NCBI RefSeq assembly: GCF_001421665.1
Contig: NZ_LMKV01000006.1
Span: 1 to 64,000, forward strand
Direction of reading: 5' to 3'
Length of the DNA stretch: 64,000 nucleotides
From: Sphingobium sp. Leaf26
Lineage (GTDB): Bacteria; Pseudomonadota; Alphaproteobacteria; Sphingomonadales; Sphingomonadaceae
The position numbers were made by a program, and so were the translations under genes. Below the pieces are notes generated by a model. The model saw only the letters and a program-made list of their open reading frames with translations, made no database searches and was not told where the DNA came from. Below, one piece after another: positions 9,343 to 17,739 of this stretch. Every line of letters begins with the position of its first letter. Position 1 is the stretch's first letter.

Positions 9343-10242
9343 TTACGCCCCGACGTCGCTGTGCATTTCGGCGATATAGCCGCCGGGGAAACGGACGATC
9401 GCCGACTGGCGGCCGCCTTCTTCATGGGCTGGGACCAGCGTTTCGACACCGGCGGCGCCGGCCTTGTCCAAAGTGGCGCCAAGGTCCGCGACGGAATAGC
9501 CGGTCATGTCGCGGCCATAGGGCCAGGGTAGTTGTCCGTCCGAGACGATGACGCTCATCTTGCCATAGCCCGACGTCAGGCGAATGCGGCGGTAGGTCTT
9601 GCCCGGCTGGCCGATCTCCGCGCCGGGCGCTGCCTTCTCGTCGAACGTTACCTTCGCATGGGCAAAGCCGGTCCATTGCTTGACGAACAGGTCGGCGGCG
9701 TCCGCGGTCAGGTAGATGCGGTTTTCCGGCACGGTCGTCAGCGCCGGATAGTCGGGCTTGGCCGTGTGCCAGTATAGCTGCATGTTCACGCCGCCCGCCC
9801 ATTGCACCACCACATCGCGCCCGATCGGATCGGGGAAGCTGGTGATGAGGCGGGTCGCGCCATGCTTGACGGCCGAAGCCGCTGCCCCGTCGATGTCGCG
9901 CACCAGATAGCCGGTCCGCTCCGCGCCGAAGGGATAGGGTATGGGCGTCAGGAAACCGAAGACGGAAATGGTGCCGGCGGGCGTCAGGGCAAGTTGCGAT
10001 TTGGTCCGGCTGGTGGTCGGCGTGACCTGAAACTCGCCTTGCTTGCTGGTGGTGCCGCCGAAGGTCGCGGTGAAGCTGGCGACGAAGCGGTCGAAATCCT
10101 CCGTCGTGACATAGACATGCGTGGTGTCATATTGCGGGCCGACGGCATAGTCGGGGCTGGCGGCAGGCGCAGCCTTTGCAGGCGCGGGGGCGGGGCTGAT
10201 GGCGACCAGTGCGGTCGCCACCATCAGGGTGATGCGGTTCAT
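9343..10242 (-). CDS. exported glyoxalase/VOC-superfamily protein
   Basis: A 299-residue protein with a signal peptide (MNRITLMVATALVAISPAPAPAKAA). Two VOC-like halves can be read. The first runs about 35-155 (YDTTHVYVTTEDFDRFVASFTATFGG to VVQWAGGVNMQLYWHT). The second runs about 165-299 (ENRIYLTADAADLFVKQWTGF to IVRFPGGYIAEMHSD). VOC proteins bind a metal and act as isomerases, dioxygenases or binding proteins; the substrate here is unknown. Export is unusual for this superfamily. It is the first gene of the VOC-DoxX-porin unit and is preceded by regulatory element B. Confidence 0.75.
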   Translation of the reverse strand: MNRITLMVATALVAISPAPAPAKAAPAASPDYAVGPQYDTTHVYVTTEDFDRFVASFTATFGGTTSKQGEFQVTPTTSRTKSQLALTPAGTISVFGFLTPIPYPFGAERTGYLVRDIDGAAASAVKHGATRLITSFPDPIGRDVVVQWAGGVNMQLYWHTAKPDYPALTTVPENRIYLTADAADLFVKQWTGFAHAKVTFDEKAAPGAEIGQPGKTYRRIRLTSGYGKMSVIVSDGQLPWPYGRDMTGYSVADLGATLDKAGAAGVETLVPAHEEGGRQSAIVRFPGGYIAEMHSDVGA

Positions 10243-10325
10243 GTAATTGTCTCCGGCTGGAGAGGACGAGTGCCTCTCGGTCGATGTAGCAAGACCTGTC
10301 TAGGCGGCGATTGGGCCACTAACGA

Positions 10326-10366
10326 TCCGAATAATATCGACCGTAATGTTCTACATTATAGAATGA
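10326..10366 (-). promoter_or_regulatory. TTC-N9-GAA regulatory element and -10 box, copy B
   Basis: The dyad TTCTACATTATAGAA (10349-10363) is followed on the minus strand, 12 bases further, by TATTAT (10336-10331), 89 bases before the VOC start. Over about 40 bases it closely resembles copy A, including CGAATAATAT at the left and GAATGA at the right. It is the most symmetric copy (TTCTA-N5-TAGAA). Confidence 0.65.
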
Positions 10367-10371
10367 AAGAT

Positions 10372-10403
10372 GGCTGACCCCTCCTTACCTGGAGGGGCCA
10401 GCC
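10372..10403 (-). terminator. terminator hairpin after the amidohydrolase gene
   Basis: A long stem (GGCTG/CAGCC and CCCCTCC/GGAGGGG, 10372-10384 with 10391-10403) with a 6-base loop lies just past the stop of the leftward amidohydrolase gene. The following minus-strand sequence ATCTTTC is only weakly T-rich. It separates the YcaC-XapX-amidohydrolase unit from regulatory element B. Confidence 0.6.
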
Positions 10404-10407
10404 GGGA

Positions 10408-12333
10408 TCAGACGGCCCAGCAGCCGCAGCCCAACGCACCCCAGAAGCTCTGGACATCGGCGGCTGGCACATGGGCGCCCAGCGCGGCAGCATGGTCATG
10501 GCCATGGACGCCGCAGGATGAGGCGCAGCCACAGGCTGATGCCAGCTTGTTCGCGGTTTCATCCTTACGATAATGGCCGCCGAAGGTCGCGACCGGCGAC
10601 CAGTCGGGCATCGCCTTGGGCGCGACCGGTGCGAGCGAGCCATAGTCGCCTTCGCCATAGACGATCTTGCCGCCCAGCACGGTCAGGACCGATCGGAGAA
10701 GGGCGATCTCATCCTCCGGCACGGAGAAATAATCGTCCGACAGCAAGGCCAGGTCGGCGAGTTGCCCCTTTTTGATCTGGCCTTTCTTGCCCACCTCGTT
10801 CGAGAACCATGTGTTCCTTTCGGTCCAAAGCCGCAGCGCCGTTTCGCGATCCAGGCGGTTGCGCACCGGATAGAGGGCCAGGCCGCCGACCGTTTTCGAC
10901 GTGACCAGCCAGCTCAGGGACACCCAGGGGTTATAGCTGGCGACGCGGGTGGCGTCCGTGCCGGCGCCTACGGGCACGCCGGCCGCCATCATCCGCCTGA
11001 TCGGCGGCGTGGCCTCGGCCGCTTTGGCGCCATAGCGTTCGACGAAATATTCGCCTTGGAACGCCATGCGATGCTGCACGGCGATGCCACCGCCTAGCGC
11101 GGCGATCCGGTCGATATTGCGCTCGCTGATGGTTTCGGCATGGTCGAAGAACCAGTTCAGCCCCTGCAACGGAATGTCGCGATTGACCTTTTCGAACACA
11201 TCCAGTGCACGGCCGATCGTCTGGTCATAGGTGGCGTGCATTCGCCAGGGCCAGCGGCGTTCGGCGAGCAGGCGGATGACCGGCTCCAGATCGCCTTCCA
11301 TCTCCGGCATCATGTCGGGGCGCGCGACGCGAAAATCCTCGAAGTCGGCGGCGGAATAGACCAGCATCTCGCCCGCGCCGTTGTGGCGATATGTGTCGTC
11401 GCCATCGCCGGGCTTCACCTTGGTCGACCAGTTGGCGAAATCCTTCAGCTCTTCCTTGGGCTTCTGCGTGAAGAGGTTGTAGGCGACGCGCAACGTCAGT
11501 TCGCCATCCTTGTGCAGCGTGTCGATGACCTCATAGTCGTCGGGATAATTTTGCGATCCGCCACCCGCGTCGATCACGCTGGTGACGCCGAGCGAATTGA
11601 GTTCGCGCATGAAATGCTTCGTCGAATTGACCTGATAGTCCTGCGGCAGCTTCGGTCCCTTCGCCAGCGTCGCATAGAGGATCGTCGCATTGGGCTGGGC
11701 CAGCAGCAGGCCGGTCGGGTTGCCCTGCGCATCGCGGACGATTTCACCACCGGGCGGGTTGGGCGTGTTCTTGTCATAGCCCACCGCCCGAAGCGCGGCG
11801 GCATTCAGCAGTGCGCGGTCATAGAGGTGCAGGATGAAGACCGGGGTATCGGGTGCCGCAGCGTTGATCTCGGCGATCGTGGGGAGGCGCTTTTCGGCGA
11901 ACTGATGTTCGGTAAAGCCGCCGACCACGCGCACCCATTGCGGCGGCGGGGTGTTTTCCGCTTGGCGTTTGAGCATCGCCATGGCTTCCGACAGGCTCGG
12001 CACACCTTCCCAGCGCAATTCCATATTATAGTTGAGGCCGCCGCGAATGACATGGATGTGGCTGTCGATCAGGCCGGGGATCAGGCGGCGACCCTTGGCG
12101 TCGATCGTCTGCGCGTCGGGGCTGGCGGCGGCGCGAACGTCCTGCTCGCTGCCCACGGCCAGAAACTTGCCGTTCCGGATCGCCACCGCCTGTGCCGCCG
12201 GATTTTCCCGGTCCAGCGTCGTGACCCTGGCATTGGTGATGATGAGGTCTTTCCGGCTCATGGCGAAACTTTCCGAAGCGGTGAGAAGGGCGGTGGTGGC
12301 GGCGCTGGCCAGCGCCTGACGGCGGGTCATCAT
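10408..12333 (-). CDS. YtcJ-like metal-dependent amidohydrolase with Cys/His-rich tail
   Basis: A 641-residue amidohydrolase-superfamily protein of the YtcJ type (amidohydrolase_3). The N-terminus has a twin-arginine-like start (MMTRRQALASAATTALLTASESFA), so export is possible. The metal-binding HxH is in LIPGLIDSHIHVIRGG, and further His-containing blocks are WRMHATYDQ, LNWFFDHAET, VQHRMAFQGEY and GAGTDATR. The substrate is unknown. The last 50 residues (CGCASSCGVHGHDHAA to GALGCGCWAV) are rich in Cys and His and lie after the family domain. The ATG at 12333 overlaps the XapX stop by 4 bases. It is the last gene of the YcaC-XapX-amidohydrolase unit. Confidence 0.88.
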   Translation of the reverse strand: MMTRRQALASAATTALLTASESFAMSRKDLIITNARVTTLDRENPAAQAVAIRNGKFLAVGSEQDVRAAASPDAQTIDAKGRRLIPGLIDSHIHVIRGGLNYNMELRWEGVPSLSEAMAMLKRQAENTPPPQWVRVVGGFTEHQFAEKRLPTIAEINAAAPDTPVFILHLYDRALLNAAALRAVGYDKNTPNPPGGEIVRDAQGNPTGLLLAQPNATILYATLAKGPKLPQDYQVNSTKHFMRELNSLGVTSVIDAGGGSQNYPDDYEVIDTLHKDGELTLRVAYNLFTQKPKEELKDFANWSTKVKPGDGDDTYRHNGAGEMLVYSAADFEDFRVARPDMMPEMEGDLEPVIRLLAERRWPWRMHATYDQTIGRALDVFEKVNRDIPLQGLNWFFDHAETISERNIDRIAALGGGIAVQHRMAFQGEYFVERYGAKAAEATPPIRRMMAAGVPVGAGTDATRVASYNPWVSLSWLVTSKTVGGLALYPVRNRLDRETALRLWTERNTWFSNEVGKKGQIKKGQLADLALLSDDYFSVPEDEIALLRSVLTVLGGKIVYGEGDYGSLAPVAPKAMPDWSPVATFGGHYRKDETANKLASACGCASSCGVHGHDHAAALGAHVPAADVQSFWGALGCGCWAV

Positions 12334-12530
12334 GCGTCATGCTCCGTAGATGCGATAGGGGGCGAAGGGGCAGTCAGCCAGTGGGCGATCGGCAGCAGTT
12401 GCTCGCCCAGCAAAATGCCTGCCAGCCCGATCAGGGCGATGACGGGCGGGGCAGGCGATCGCACACCGATCAGGCTGTAGACGATACCGACCAGCAGTCC
12501 CGCGCCAAGCGAAAGGAGATAGGCTTTCAT
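12330..12530 (-). CDS. XapX (DUF1427) small membrane protein
   Basis: A 66-residue protein with two hydrophobic helices, starting MKAYLLSLGAGLLVGIVYSLIGVRSPAPPVIALIGLAGILLGEQ. This is the XapX domain, known from small membrane proteins near xanthosine and other catabolic genes; function unproven. It is located between the YcaC-like hydrolase and the amidohydrolase, overlapping the latter by 4 bases, so it is a middle gene of the unit. Confidence 0.85.
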   Translation of the reverse strand: MKAYLLSLGAGLLVGIVYSLIGVRSPAPPVIALIGLAGILLGEQLLPIAHWLTAPSPPIASTEHDA

Positions 12531-12590
12531 GGGCTTGTCCTTCGGCAGCGATAGAGGGGAGCCATGCTCAGACAGCTCCCCCGTTGAGAC

Positions 12591-13250
12591 TTAGTGGGCG
12601 CCTTCGGACGCATTGAACATCGCCTTGGCATAGGTGATGCCCAGGCCATAGGCGCCACCCCATTTGCGGGCGATGCCGGTGGTCATGTCGTAAGTTTCGG
12701 TGCGTGCCCAGTCGCGTTGCAGTTCGAGCAGATATTGCAGGGAAGTGATGGGCTTGGCGCCGGCGGCGATCATGCGTTCCACGGCGCGCTCATGAGCTTC
12801 CTCGCTGATGTCGCCGCTGGCGTCGGTGATGACATAGGCCTCAAAACCCTGTTCGATCGCCGAAAGGACCGGGCCGACGATGCAGACGCTGGTCCACAGG
12901 CCAGCAAAGACGATGCGATCCTTGCCGATGCGGTTCACGTCATCGATGACGGCGGCGTCTTCCCAGCTATTCATCGACGTGCGGTCAAGCATCGGCTGAT
13001 TGTCGAAGGCTTCGGTGATCTCGCTGAACATCGGGCCGGAGAAGCTCTTTTCGGCGACGGTGGTCAGGATGGTGGGGACATTGAAGCCGGCGGCGGCGTT
13101 GGACACCAGCGCGGCATTGTTGCGCAGCAGTTCGGGCGCGATCGACTTGGTAGCGAAGGCCATTTGCGACTGAAAGTCGATGAGGACCAGCGCATGATTG
13201 GTGGGCGACAGCAGGGCCTTGGCGGGGGTCGGGGTGGCGGTGATCGACAT
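12591..13250 (-). CDS. YcaC-like isochorismatase-fold cysteine hydrolase
   Basis: A 219-residue cysteine hydrolase of the isochorismatase superfamily, closest in pattern to YcaC. The catalytic triad is readable: Asp in HALVLIDFQSQMAF, Lys in RIGKDRIVFAG, and Cys in GLWTSVCIVGPVL. YcaC relatives hydrolyse amide-like bonds, but no physiological substrate is agreed. The ATG at 13250 gives the expected N-terminus; the much longer frame to 14069 is antisense to the downstream VOC and symporter genes and is rejected. It is the first gene of its unit and is preceded by regulatory element C. Confidence 0.9.
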   Translation of the reverse strand: MSITATPTPAKALLSPTNHALVLIDFQSQMAFATKSIAPELLRNNAALVSNAAAGFNVPTILTTVAEKSFSGPMFSEITEAFDNQPMLDRTSMNSWEDAAVIDDVNRIGKDRIVFAGLWTSVCIVGPVLSAIEQGFEAYVITDASGDISEEAHERAVERMIAAGAKPITSLQYLLELQRDWARTETYDMTTGIARKWGGAYGLGITYAKAMFNASEGAH

Positions 13251-13335
13251 GGGTGAAGTCCTTCCTGAGAATGTTCTGCGCCCGTCCGTTCGGGCTGATG
13301 TCGGTCTACCGCCCGGCTTAATTATGAAACAGGCT

Positions 13336-13374
13336 GATAAATTACGCTCTATCGTTCGATATTCTAGAAATGAT
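13336..13374 (-). promoter_or_regulatory. TTC-N9-GAA regulatory element, copy C
   Basis: The dyad TTCGATATTCTAGAA (13355-13369) is followed on the minus strand after 12 bases by ATTTAT (13342-13337), 87 bases before the YcaC start. Spacing is identical to copies A and B, although the -10-like hexamer is weaker. The rest of the 330-base gap (13251-13580) holds no gene that I can support; it must also carry the promoter of the rightward VOC gene. Confidence 0.55.
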
Positions 13375-13580
13375 GATGTTGGGTCTGGGAAGGGTCGGAT
13401 CGGGTCGATCTCGCCTTCCGCAAGATGATCGCCTGGTCCGATGCTCATTTGACGCTGCTTGAGGCACTGGTGGTATAGGGCCGCAGCAAGCTCCGGGTGG
13501 CGATAAGATAGCTGACCTGTGAGTTGTGGCACCATATGGCCGCATGCGGTATGAGGAGGCCGATCCATGGAGGTATGGCC

Positions 13581-13946
13581 ATGACTGACCTTGCGACGCC
13601 CAACCTGCCGTCTCGCGATTTCGGCGCGACATCGGCCTTCTATGCCCGGTTCGGCTTTGTCGAGAGCTGGCGCGATCCCCATTGGATGATCCTGCGCCGT
13701 GGCAGCATCATCCTGGAATTCTTTCCCTATCCCGATATGGACCCTGCCACTAGTTCCTTCGGTTGCTGTTTCAGGATGGACGACGTGAACGGTTTCTTTG
13801 CCCAGGTCATCGCGGCTGGCATAGTCGAAACCACCATCGGCTGGCCGCGCGCGCATCGCCCGAAGAAGGAGCCATGGGGCGGTACCGTGGGGGCGCTGAT
13901 CGATCCCGACGGCACGTTGATCCGGTTGGTGCAGGCGCCCGATTGA
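13581..13946 (+). CDS. bleomycin-resistance-like VOC protein
   Basis: A 121-residue single-domain VOC protein. It shows FYARFGFVESWRDPHWMILRRGSIILEFFPYPD and a C-terminal GTVGALIDPDGTLIRLVQAP, like proteins annotated as bleomycin-resistance or glyoxalase type. It may bind a toxin or a small metabolite; resistance is not shown. The start at 13581 has GGAGGT at 13569-13574, six bases away; an in-frame ATG at 13575 is within that site. Confidence 0.8.
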   Translation: MTDLATPNLPSRDFGATSAFYARFGFVESWRDPHWMILRRGSIILEFFPYPDMDPATSSFGCCFRMDDVNGFFAQVIAAGIVETTIGWPRAHRPKKEPWGGTVGALIDPDGTLIRLVQAPD

Positions 13947-14007
13947 TCCGCAGATCAGGGATAGGGCGGACCTGACAAACTCCGGCCGATCCTCTATCCG
14001 CTGCGCT

Positions 14008-15336
14008 ATGCCCGGCTCCTCCCTCCTGCCGCATGGCGGCCCGGATGGGCCGCACCGCATCCGCGCCATCGGCTTTGGCGCGGGCGACTATGCGTTCAAT
14101 CTCTACTGGCAGACGGTCAGTTTATACCTGCTGTTCTTCTACACCGACAGTCTGGGCCTGACTCCCGACAGGGCAGGTATCATCATGGTGGTCGGCGCCT
14201 TTGCCGATGGGCTGGCCGATCTGGCCATCGGCTTCGCGGCGGACCGCTGGCGACTGCGCTACCGCCGCATCGTGGCGTGGGGAACCGTGCCGCTGGCTAT
14301 CCTGTTCATGCTCCTGTTCATCCAGCCGGCCATGTCCGGCGAATATACGTTCGCGCTTGTCCTGACCGTGCATCTGTCCTTCCGCATCCTTTATGCGCTG
14401 GTCAATCTTCCCTATGCCGCCTGGTCCACGCGGGTCAGCGATCACGCGACCGACCGGACGCTGATGTCGGGATCGCGCATGACCTTCGGTGCCTTGGGTG
14501 CCGTCACCGTCGCCTTCGCGATGCCGGCACGGGGCGAAGGTTATGGCGGGATGGCGCTCTTGCTTGCGCTGGTCGCAACCTGCGTTCTGGCGGCCGTCGT
14601 CTGGCGCGTGCCGGAACAGGTGTCGGATGATGGGCCACAGGCCGTTGCGCGCAGCATCCGGCGGGATCTGGGGGCCTTGTCGCACAATCGCCCTTTCCTG
14701 ATGCTGGGGGCGGCGACGCTGTGCGTGACCGTGGCCGGAGCGATCATCGGCCATTCGGTCCTCTATTACTTCACCTATATCCTGTCCGCCCCGGTGGGCG
14801 GGAAACAGGCGCTGGCTATCATGGGCGTGGCCGGGGCCGTGGCGGTACCATTATGGACGGCGGTGGCGATGGTCATCGGCGCACGCGCGAGCTGGCTGAT
14901 CGCGGCCGGTGTCGGGATGCTTGCGCTTGCCGGCCTTGTCCTGTGGCCAGCCGTGCCGGGCGTCATCCTCTCCATCATCGTCCTCGCCATGGTGCAGGCG
15001 GCGATGAGCGGATTTCACCTCGCCGCCTGGGCTATGTTGCCGAGCGCCGTCGATCATGGCGAAAGCATCGCCGGCTTTCGCGTGGAAGCGACCGCCTTCA
15101 GCCTGTTCATGCTGGTGCAGAAGGTCGGACTGGGTCTGGCCGCGCTGCTGCTGGGCCTCTCCTATGCGCATTGGGGCTATGAAGGCGGCACGCCCGACGC
15201 CGCCGGTCGTGCCGCCATCTATTGGCTCATGGTTGCCGGACCTTTTGCGACCATCGCGGTCGGCGCGGCCATCATGGGGCTGTCACCGCGCCCCGATCAG
15301 GCCAGCACGAACATATCCGACACCCCCTCCGCCTGA
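14008..15336 (+). CDS. GPH-type MFS glycoside/cation symporter
   Basis: A 442-residue membrane protein with about 12 hydrophobic segments. The N-terminus (IGFGAGDYAFNLYWQTVSLYLLFFYTDSLGL) and the segment MVVGAFADGLADLAIGFAADR are typical of the glycoside-pentoside-hexuronide:cation symporter family, which imports oligosaccharides or glycosides with Na+ or H+. Its 3' end overlaps the convergent GH3 glucosidase gene by 40 bases, which places it in the glucan-use locus. It could import products made by the GH144-like enzyme. Confidence 0.85.
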   Translation: MPGSSLLPHGGPDGPHRIRAIGFGAGDYAFNLYWQTVSLYLLFFYTDSLGLTPDRAGIIMVVGAFADGLADLAIGFAADRWRLRYRRIVAWGTVPLAILFMLLFIQPAMSGEYTFALVLTVHLSFRILYALVNLPYAAWSTRVSDHATDRTLMSGSRMTFGALGAVTVAFAMPARGEGYGGMALLLALVATCVLAAVVWRVPEQVSDDGPQAVARSIRRDLGALSHNRPFLMLGAATLCVTVAGAIIGHSVLYYFTYILSAPVGGKQALAIMGVAGAVAVPLWTAVAMVIGARASWLIAAGVGMLALAGLVLWPAVPGVILSIIVLAMVQAAMSGFHLAAWAMLPSAVDHGESIAGFRVEATAFSLFMLVQKVGLGLAALLLGLSYAHWGYEGGTPDAAGRAAIYWLMVAGPFATIAVGAAIMGLSPRPDQASTNISDTPSA

Positions 15337-17594
15337 GCCGAGGGCGCGACCCAGAGCCGGAATTTGCCCGGCTCGACGGTCGGCTGCATATCCTGCCCCA
15401 GGAAGGTCAGGTCGTCGCGCTTCAGCGTGAAGCGGACCTCCTGCGTTTCGCCGGGCTTGAGGGGGATCCGCTGAAAGCCTTTCAATTCGCGCACCGGCCG
15501 GGTGATGCTGGCGGTGATATCCTGCACGTAAAGCTGCGCGACCTCGATCGCCGCATGCCGGCCGCTGTTGCGGATGCTGGCCACGACCGTCAACTCGCCC
15601 CCCGCCGTCAACCGGCCGCCGCCCATGTCGAGCGTCGTATAGACGATCTCTCCATAGGTCAGGCCGTGGCCGAAGGGGTAGAGCGCCGCATTGGGTGCCT
15701 CGCGATAATGGGCCTTATAGTCCTGACGCGGACCGGGCGGGTTGGGGCGACCGGTATTCTTGTGCGCATAATAAAGCGGCTCCTGCCCGCTTTCATAAGG
15801 GAAGGAGCATGGTAGGCGCGCCGACGGGCTGGCCAGGCCGAACAGAATGTCGGCGATCGCCATGCCGGACATGGACCCCAGGAACCATGTCGCCAGAATG
15901 GCCGGCGCGTCTTTCACCGCGCCATGCAGCGCCAGCGCGCGGCCGTGGCGCAGCAGTATGACGATCGGCTTGCCGGTCTGCGCGACCGCTTCTGCCAGCG
16001 CCATCTGGGCGGCGGGAATGGTGATGTCGGTGCGGGATTGCGCCTCGCCCGACATTTTCTGGCTTTCGCCGATAGCCAGTATGACGATGTCGGCGGCCTG
16101 GGCGGCGGCGACCGCAGCCTCGATCCCGCCCGCAATCGGCTTTTCGATGCCGGACCCGTCGACCGCCACAATGGATTGCGGGTCGGCGGCCACCGCGCGC
16201 ATGCCGCTCAGCAGGTCGATGGCATCGGCGTCCGTGCCATAGACATTCCATGGGCCGATCAGTTCGCGTTGCCCCTGCACGAAGGGACCGATCAGCGCGA
16301 TCCGCTTGCCGGAGCGGGGCAGGGGCAGAAGATCCTTCTCATTCTTGAGCAGGACGATCGACCGACGGGCCGCATCGCGCGCGACGTCCAGATGCTCGGG
16401 TGTCCGTACCCGCGCCTTCTCCCGCTTCGGGTCGATCCGGCGGAAGGGATCGTCGAACAGGCCAAGTTTGGTTTTCAGTGCCAGGACGCGGCGAACGGCC
16501 TCATCCAGCCGTGCTATCGGCACTTCACCCGCCTTCACCAGGCCGGGCAGATGCCGGATGTAGAAACCCGACTGCATCGACATGTCCACGCCGGCAAGGA
16601 AGGCGAGTTTCGCCGCCTCCCGCTCGTCGGCGGCGAAGCCATGGTCGATCAGTTCGAAGTCGCCCGTATAGTCGGAAACGACCAGGCCATCGAATTGCCA
16701 TTGCCGGCGCAGCACGTCGGTCAAAAGCCAGTGGTTGGCGGTCGCCGGCACACCGGACAGTTCGTTGAAGGACGCCATCACTGTCGCCGCCTGCGCCTCC
16801 AGTGCGGCCTGGAACGGCGGGAAATAGATTTCCCGCAGCGTGCGTTCCGACACGTCCACGCTATTATAGTCAAGCCCGCCTTCGGCCGCGCCATAGGCGG
16901 CGAAATGCTTGGCGCAGGCGGCCATGGCGTCGTCCGCCGTCAGGCCCGATCGCCCCTGAAAGCCGCGCACGCGCGCGTCCGCCATGATCCGGCCGAGCAG
17001 CACATCCTCGCCCGCGCCCTCGATTCCCCGGCCCCAGCGCTGATCGCGGGCGATGTCCACCATCGGCGCGAAATTCCAGTCTATGCCGGCCGCCGTCGCC
17101 TCGATCGCGGCGATCCGTGCTGTCTGCTCGGCCAGCGCCGGGTCGAAGCTGCCCGCTTCGGCGAGCGGCATGGGGAAGACGGTGCGGAAGCCATGGATGA
17201 CGTCGGCGGCGAAGATGAGCGGGATTTTGAGGCGGGATTGCTTCGTCGCCATGACCTGCATCTGGCGTGCCATTTCCGCGCCATTGCCATTGAAGACGCC
17301 GCCGATTCGTCCGCGCCGCACCTCTTCCATCTGCTGCCGGAAACTGGATTTGGAAGGGGACGTCGGGTTGAGTGCATTGGCGGCGCCACCGGCCCAGGCT
17401 GCCGCCATCAGCGTGATCTGTCCTGCTTTCTCCTCGACCGTCATCTTTGCGATCAAGGCGTCGAGGTCAGCCGAAGCCGCGCCATTGGAGCCTGCCTGCG
17501 CCAATAGCGCGCGTGCCGGGGAAGCAGCCCAGGCCACCACCGCACCAACGCCCAGGAGAGTCGCGCGACGCGAGATGGAGGAGCCGGGCTGCAT
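15297..17594 (-). CDS. GH3 family beta-glucosidase, exported
   Basis: A 765-residue glycoside hydrolase family 3 protein of BglX type. A twin-arginine-like signal (SISRRATLLGVGAVVAWAASPARA) suggests periplasmic export. The N-terminal barrel has IPLIFAADVIHGFRTVFP, VDIARDQRWGRGIEGAGED and the nucleophile loop GLVVSDYTGDFEL (Asp 308). The GH3 C-terminal alpha/beta domain follows, and the end is a fibronectin-III-like domain (VAQLYVQDITASITRPVRELKGFQR). GH3 enzymes release glucose from beta-glucan oligomers. It is divergent from the LacI regulator with a shared operator between them, and it faces the symporter. Confidence 0.92.
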   Translation of the reverse strand: MQPGSSISRRATLLGVGAVVAWAASPARALLAQAGSNGAASADLDALIAKMTVEEKAGQITLMAAAWAGGAANALNPTSPSKSSFRQQMEEVRRGRIGGVFNGNGAEMARQMQVMATKQSRLKIPLIFAADVIHGFRTVFPMPLAEAGSFDPALAEQTARIAAIEATAAGIDWNFAPMVDIARDQRWGRGIEGAGEDVLLGRIMADARVRGFQGRSGLTADDAMAACAKHFAAYGAAEGGLDYNSVDVSERTLREIYFPPFQAALEAQAATVMASFNELSGVPATANHWLLTDVLRRQWQFDGLVVSDYTGDFELIDHGFAADEREAAKLAFLAGVDMSMQSGFYIRHLPGLVKAGEVPIARLDEAVRRVLALKTKLGLFDDPFRRIDPKREKARVRTPEHLDVARDAARRSIVLLKNEKDLLPLPRSGKRIALIGPFVQGQRELIGPWNVYGTDADAIDLLSGMRAVAADPQSIVAVDGSGIEKPIAGGIEAAVAAAQAADIVILAIGESQKMSGEAQSRTDITIPAAQMALAEAVAQTGKPIVILLRHGRALALHGAVKDAPAILATWFLGSMSGMAIADILFGLASPSARLPCSFPYESGQEPLYYAHKNTGRPNPPGPRQDYKAHYREAPNAALYPFGHGLTYGEIVYTTLDMGGGRLTAGGELTVVASIRNSGRHAAIEVAQLYVQDITASITRPVRELKGFQRIPLKPGETQEVRFTLKRDDLTFLGQDMQPTVEPGKFRLWVAPSAQAEGVSDMFVLA

Positions 17595-17672
17595 GTCTTT
17601 CTCCTAAATTTCGAGGCGTTTGCGGTGCCATCCTGCACCGTTTCGCCATCCTATTGCACTGCTGTCCGGTTT

Positions 17673-17690
17673 CTTGTAACCGGTTACAAG
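17673..17690. promoter_or_regulatory. LacI-family operator, perfect 18-bp palindrome
   Basis: The sequence reads CTTGTAACCGGTTACAAG, an exact palindrome centred on CCGG. It lies in the 145-base gap between the divergent GH3 and LacI genes. LacI/GalR regulators bind such dyads with a central CG step, so this is very likely the site of the adjacent LacI protein, controlling both directions. Confidence 0.85.
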
Positions 17691-17739
17691 ACGGATCGGC
17701 AAGGCATGCCGACAAAAAAGCGAATGACAAGGGCAGAGG

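Noticed and set aside
13251..14069. N-terminal extension of the YcaC-like protein
   Set aside because: The extension is antisense to the VOC gene and the symporter, and the conserved hydrolase N-terminus begins right at the ATG at 13250.
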